Shown one piece after another: positions 49,040-51,806 of a DNA stretch of 51,806 nt. Within the stretch, counting starts at the first letter, position 1, and each line of letters starts with the position of its first letter. Under the pieces are notes generated by a model that saw nothing but the letters and a program-made list of their open reading frames with translations, ran no database searches and had not been told where the DNA came from. The DNA is from Polyangia bacterium (GTDB lineage Bacteria > Myxococcota_A > Polyangia > Polyangiales > Sandaracinaceae), in the NCBI GenBank assembly GCA_030426845.1, contig JAUHXR010000020.1, forward strand, positions 1 to 51,806, read 5' to 3'. The translations under genes were made by a program, and so were the position numbers.

Positions 49040-49978
49040 ATGCGCATCCTCTTCGTCATGGACCCCGTGTCGACCGTCCTCGTGGACGAGGACACCTCCT
49101 TCGCCCTGATGCTCGAGGCCCAGAACCGAGGGCACGCGGTCGAGCACTGCCTGCTCCGCGACCTCTTCGTCGACGGCGACCACGTCGGGGCCCGCGCCCG
49201 CGCCGCGACCTGTCAGCGCGACCCGGCCGAGCCGATCACCCTCGGCGAGCCGCGCGACCTCGATCTGCGGGCCGACGTGGACTGCGTCTTCATGCGCAAG
49301 GACCCGCCGTTCGACGTGCCGTACCTCTGGGCCTGCCAGGTCCTCGAGCACGCGCGCGGCGACACCCTGCTCATCAACGACCCGCGCGGGCTCCGCGACG
49401 CCAACGAGAAGATCTACGCGACCTACTTTCCCGAGCTGATGCCGGCCACGCTGATCAGCAGCGACAAGGAGCGCATCAAGGCGTTCGTCGCGCGCCACGG
49501 CGGGCGCGGCGTGATCAAGCCGCTCGGGATGATGGGCGGCCACGGGGTCTTCCTGATGAAGGAGGGCGACCCGAACCTGAACGCGACCATCGAGACGACC
49601 ACCGTCGGCGGCACCACCCTCGCGATGGCCCAGGAGTTCCTCCCGTCGATCAAGGACGGCGACAAGCGCATCCTGCTGCTCGACGGCGAGTACCTCGGCT
49701 CGATCAACCGGGTCGCCCAGGGCGGCGACCTGCGCAGCAACATCCACGTCGGCGGCCGGGTCGAGGGCGCGGACCTGAGCGAGGACGACCGCCGGATCGT
49801 CGAGGCGCTCGCCCCGCGGCTCAAGGCGGACGGGCTCGTCTTCGTCGGCCTCGACGTGATCGGCGGCCGGCTCACCGAGGTGAACGTCACGAGCCCGACC
49901 GGGATCCAGCAGGCCTCGCGGATCAGCGGGCAGAACCTCGAGGCGAAGGTCCTCGAGTGGATCGAGCGCGCGGTGTGA
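49040..49978 (+). CDS. gshB: Glutathione synthetase
   Basis: 312-residue ATP-grasp enzyme that ligates gamma-glutamylcysteine and glycine. Markers: the N-terminal MRILFVMDPV, the FMRKDPPFDVPYLWA loop, NDPRGLRDANEK, GVIKPLGMMGGHGVF (ATP-grasp lid), GEYLGSINRVAQGGDLRSNIHVGG, and GLDVIGGRLTEVNVTSPTG near the end. All are typical of bacterial GshB. gshA is not in the window. It overlaps the next gene by GTGA, so they are read together. A secreted gamma-glutamyltransferase is encoded at 34812. Confidence 0.95.
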   Translation: MRILFVMDPVSTVLVDEDTSFALMLEAQNRGHAVEHCLLRDLFVDGDHVGARARAATCQRDPAEPITLGEPRDLDLRADVDCVFMRKDPPFDVPYLWACQVLEHARGDTLLINDPRGLRDANEKIYATYFPELMPATLISSDKERIKAFVARHGGRGVIKPLGMMGGHGVFLMKEGDPNLNATIETTTVGGTTLAMAQEFLPSIKDGDKRILLLDGEYLGSINRVAQGGDLRSNIHVGGRVEGADLSEDDRRIVEALAPRLKADGLVFVGLDVIGGRLTEVNVTSPTGIQQASRISGQNLEAKVLEWIERAV

Positions 49979-50763
49979 TCCACCTCGACGGCGCGCGCGT
50001 CCTCGTCCTCGGCTGGGCGGGGTCGACCGCCCGCCAGCTCCGGCCCCTCGCGCGCTACTACACGGAGCGCGGCGGGGTCCCGGTGACCGCGCGGGCGCAG
50101 GTGTTCGAGGCGATGCGCCGGCCGGACGGCTGGGCCCGCGAGGGCGAGTCGGCGGTGTCGGCGCTCCGCGAGGCGGGCGACGGGCCGATCTACGTCCACC
50201 TCTTCAGCAACGCCGGCTTCTGGATGTACGCGGCCGCGCTCGAGCGGCTGCGGGACGACGAGCGGGACCGGATCCGCGCGGTGGCGCTCGACTCGGCCCC
50301 CGGCTTCCCGCCCCGGGTGCGGCCGCGCTTCTACGCGGAGAAGGCCGCGATGGCGATGATGCCGATGGTGCTGCGCTCCCTCGGGCGCGCGCCCGAGGTC
50401 ACCCACCCGCTCCTCACCCCGCCGCTCGAGCTGTTCATGCGCGGCTGGTACCACGTGAGCCCAGAGGCCCGCGACGCGGCCGAGCGCAGCCTCCGCACCG
50501 TGCGCGAGGTCGGCGACTGGCCGCTCCTGTTCCTCTACTCCACCGCCGACGTCCTCGTCCGCGCCCGCCACGTCGAGGCGTTCCGCGCGACCCTCGGGCA
50601 GCGCCCGACCCGCTCGGTGCGATGGACCGACAGCGGCCACATCAAGCACATGCTGACGCACCGCGAGGCCTACTTCGACGCGCTCGAGGCGTTCTTCGCC
50701 GACCCGCCGCCGCCGCGGCCTCGCCTCGCCAACCCGAGCCCCAACCCGAGCCCGGCCGGATAG
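49975..50763 (+). CDS. DUF829/TMEM53-like alpha/beta hydrolase
   Basis: 262 residues from GTG 49975 (overlapping the gshB stop). VLVLGWAGSTARQLRPLARYYTERG at the start, the nucleophile-like loop VHLFSNAGFWMY, and the C-terminal LLFLYSTADVLVRARHVEAF...TDSGHIKHMLTHREAYFDAL match the DUF829 (TMEM53-like) family of alpha/beta hydrolases. The usual GxSxG is replaced by F-S-N-A-G, as in the family. Substrate unknown. The last 20 residues are Pro-rich and end in a short NPSP repeat. Confidence 0.8.
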   Translation: MIHLDGARVLVLGWAGSTARQLRPLARYYTERGGVPVTARAQVFEAMRRPDGWAREGESAVSALREAGDGPIYVHLFSNAGFWMYAAALERLRDDERDRIRAVALDSAPGFPPRVRPRFYAEKAAMAMMPMVLRSLGRAPEVTHPLLTPPLELFMRGWYHVSPEARDAAERSLRTVREVGDWPLLFLYSTADVLVRARHVEAFRATLGQRPTRSVRWTDSGHIKHMLTHREAYFDALEAFFADPPPPRPRLANPSPNPSPAG

Positions 50764-50849
50764 TCGACTGGCCGGCGGCTCCCTCCGCCGCCAGCTCGAG
50801 CGGCCAGCCGAGGCGCCAGCCTGGCGTCGATCCCGCGTCGCGGTCGGCT

Positions 50850-50865
50850 TGGCCCCACCCTTGCT
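50850..50865 (+). promoter_or_regulatory. Possible sigma54 promoter before PLD lipoprotein
   Basis: TGGC (50850-50853), seven bases, TTGCT (50861-50865): the GG and GC are ten bases apart as required for sigma54. Transcription would start near 50876, only about three bases before the ATG, so the transcript would be almost leaderless. The window encodes one sigma54 activator (33496). Confidence 0.35.
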
Positions 50866-50878
50866 CTGACGGCGGCCC

Positions 50879-51806
50879 ATGAGCGCCCGCGTCGTCCGCC
50901 TCCTCGCGATCCTCCTCTGCCTCGCCAGCCCCCTGGCCGGTTGCGCCGTCGACTCGCCCGACGGCATCGACGACGTGGGCCTCGTCCCGGGCGGCAAGGC
51001 CGACGGCTCGGACTACTCGCCCTGCGAGCTCGACGCGGTGGTCGCCTACCTCAACGGCGGCCCGAGCGAGGCCGAGCTCTACGAGAGCGGCCTGCACCGC
51101 CGCGCGTCGAAGAACCTCGCCGAGGCATTCGCGGGGCCGGACGGCGCGCGGGGCACCGACGACGACGGCTTCGCGGACATCGCCGCGGTCGACGCGGTGA
51201 GCTGGGTCGGCCCGGTGGCGATGCGCCAGCTCGTCGAGATGGTCCAGGACCGCTGCCTCGCGCCGGCGGCCCCCTCGGCCGAGGTGATCATGTCGCCTCA
51301 GCCCTACGAGCAGAGCCACGTCGCGACCGTCGAGGCGCTCATCCGCGAGGTGCCGGACAACGGCAGGATCGACATCGCGATGTACAGCTACTCCGACGCC
51401 AACGTCGGCGACGCGCTCGAGGACGCGGTGCGCCGCGGCGTCCGGGTGCGCTTCCTCTTCGAGAGCGCCAACGCGGACCGCTCGAGCCCCGAGGGCTCCA
51501 AGAGCGCGCGCCTCGAGGAGATGGGCGTTGAGGTCCGGTACGTGAACAAGATCATGCACCACAAGTTCGCGATCCTGAACGGGCCGCGCGACGACCTCGC
51601 CCTCGCCGAGACCGGCGTCCTCGTGACGGGCAGCGGCAACTGGTCCAACGGCGCGGCCACCCGCTTCGACGAGAACACCCTGGTGTTCCGCGGCAACTCC
51701 GAGCTCAACCTCCGCTACCAGCGCGAGTTCAACTACCTCTGGGACAACGGCCGCGAGTTCGTGTGGAACGAGGACCTCGCGCCGATCGGCCACCTCGACA
51801 TCACCG
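50879..51806 (+). CDS. PLD-like lipoprotein, truncated by window end
   Basis: Open from ATG 50879 to the end of the window (309 codons, no stop). Lipobox SPLAGC (Cys22). Residues about 55-120 resemble a helix-hairpin-helix segment (AVDAVSWVGPVAMRQLVEM). The C-terminal part is a PLD fold with MHHKFAILN (His and Lys present, Asn where Asp is usual) and VTGSGNWSNGA. The single visible HKD motif resembles the mitochondrial cardiolipin hydrolase/Nuc group, which work as dimers. It is secreted, unlike the cytoplasmic PLD at 19112. The 3' end lies beyond the window. Confidence 0.82.
   Translation, partial: MSARVVRLLAILLCLASPLAGCAVDSPDGIDDVGLVPGGKADGSDYSPCELDAVVAYLNGGPSEAELYESGLHRRASKNLAEAFAGPDGARGTDDDGFADIAAVDAVSWVGPVAMRQLVEMVQDRCLAPAAPSAEVIMSPQPYEQSHVATVEALIREVPDNGRIDIAMYSYSDANVGDALEDAVRRGVRVRFLFESANADRSSPEGSKSARLEEMGVEVRYVNKIMHHKFAILNGPRDDLALAETGVLVTGSGNWSNGAATRFDENTLVFRGNSELNLRYQREFNYLWDNGREFVWNEDLAPIGHLDIT

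Noticed and set aside
47464-49974. Long upstream extension of the DUF829 frame
   Set aside because: The real gene starts at GTG 49975, overlapping the gshB stop; the upstream part is antisense to the ferritin-like gene and out of frame with gshB.

Overview
The window reads as chromosomal DNA of a large-genome, very GC-rich Gram-negative bacterium, most likely a myxobacterium (Myxococcota, Polyangiales/Sandaracinaceae-like). The grounds are very high GC with frequent GTG starts, Omp85 and many outer-membrane-type lipoproteins, a Ser/Thr kinase beside an FHA-domain enhancer-binding protein, PilZ and MshEN c-di-GMP modules, and many secreted proteins with alanine/glycine/aspartate 'DAG' linkers after the lipobox. 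This placement is an inference from protein content; there is no rRNA. I saw no tRNA, rRNA, CRISPR array, insertion sequence or phage gene. No gap between genes exceeds 300 bases.

Layout. 1-4730: an Omp85-type barrel protein, a DUF4390 protein, an NtrY-like histidine kinase and a TlpA-like thioredoxin in a tightly overlapping operon. 4735-9980: an array of TTGAC boxes in front of a Fic-fold protein with a ruined catalytic motif, then thiE and a TM protein (minus strand), a receiver-like/PilZ protein and a DUF2079 membrane protein. 9991-17167: aguA-aguB (agmatine to putrescine), an IgGFc-binding-like lipoprotein, a Fam20C-like extracytoplasmic kinase candidate, a NAGPA-like phosphodiester glycosidase, and hslO (Hsp33). 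17248-19675: an overlapping operon of a MshEN (c-di-GMP) protein, a D-2-hydroxyacid dehydrogenase and a PLD-like protein. 19745-25983: a Cys-rich lipoprotein, an Slt-type lytic transglycosylase, an HExxH-YkgJ fusion, a small TM protein, a LuxR-type response regulator, a PP2C phosphatase and two very small membrane proteins. 26107-37336: two divergent secreted esterases, an RCC1-like lipoprotein, a membrane protein, a Ser/Thr kinase divergent from an FHA-sigma54 activator, a gamma-glutamyltransferase and a methyltransferase.

37349-47400 is the most striking part. A minus-strand operon encodes a TPR-CHAT (caspase-like) lipoprotein, a single-pass membrane protein in the position of an anti-sigma factor, a subtilisin-like lipoprotein and an ECF sigma factor. 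Divergent from it is a two-gene operon of a lipoprotein and a matrixin-type metalloprotease whose catalytic domain is split by six tandem repeats, with six more after it. The divergent region carries the same bipartite element (AAAAG-N12-GTTCGAGTA) once in each direction, so both operons may be read by the same sigma factor. Together this looks like an envelope-localised regulon of a cysteine, a serine and a metallo-peptidase under one ECF sigma factor.

47491-51806: a ferritin-like lipoprotein, gshB, a DUF829 hydrolase and a PLD-like lipoprotein that runs off the window end.
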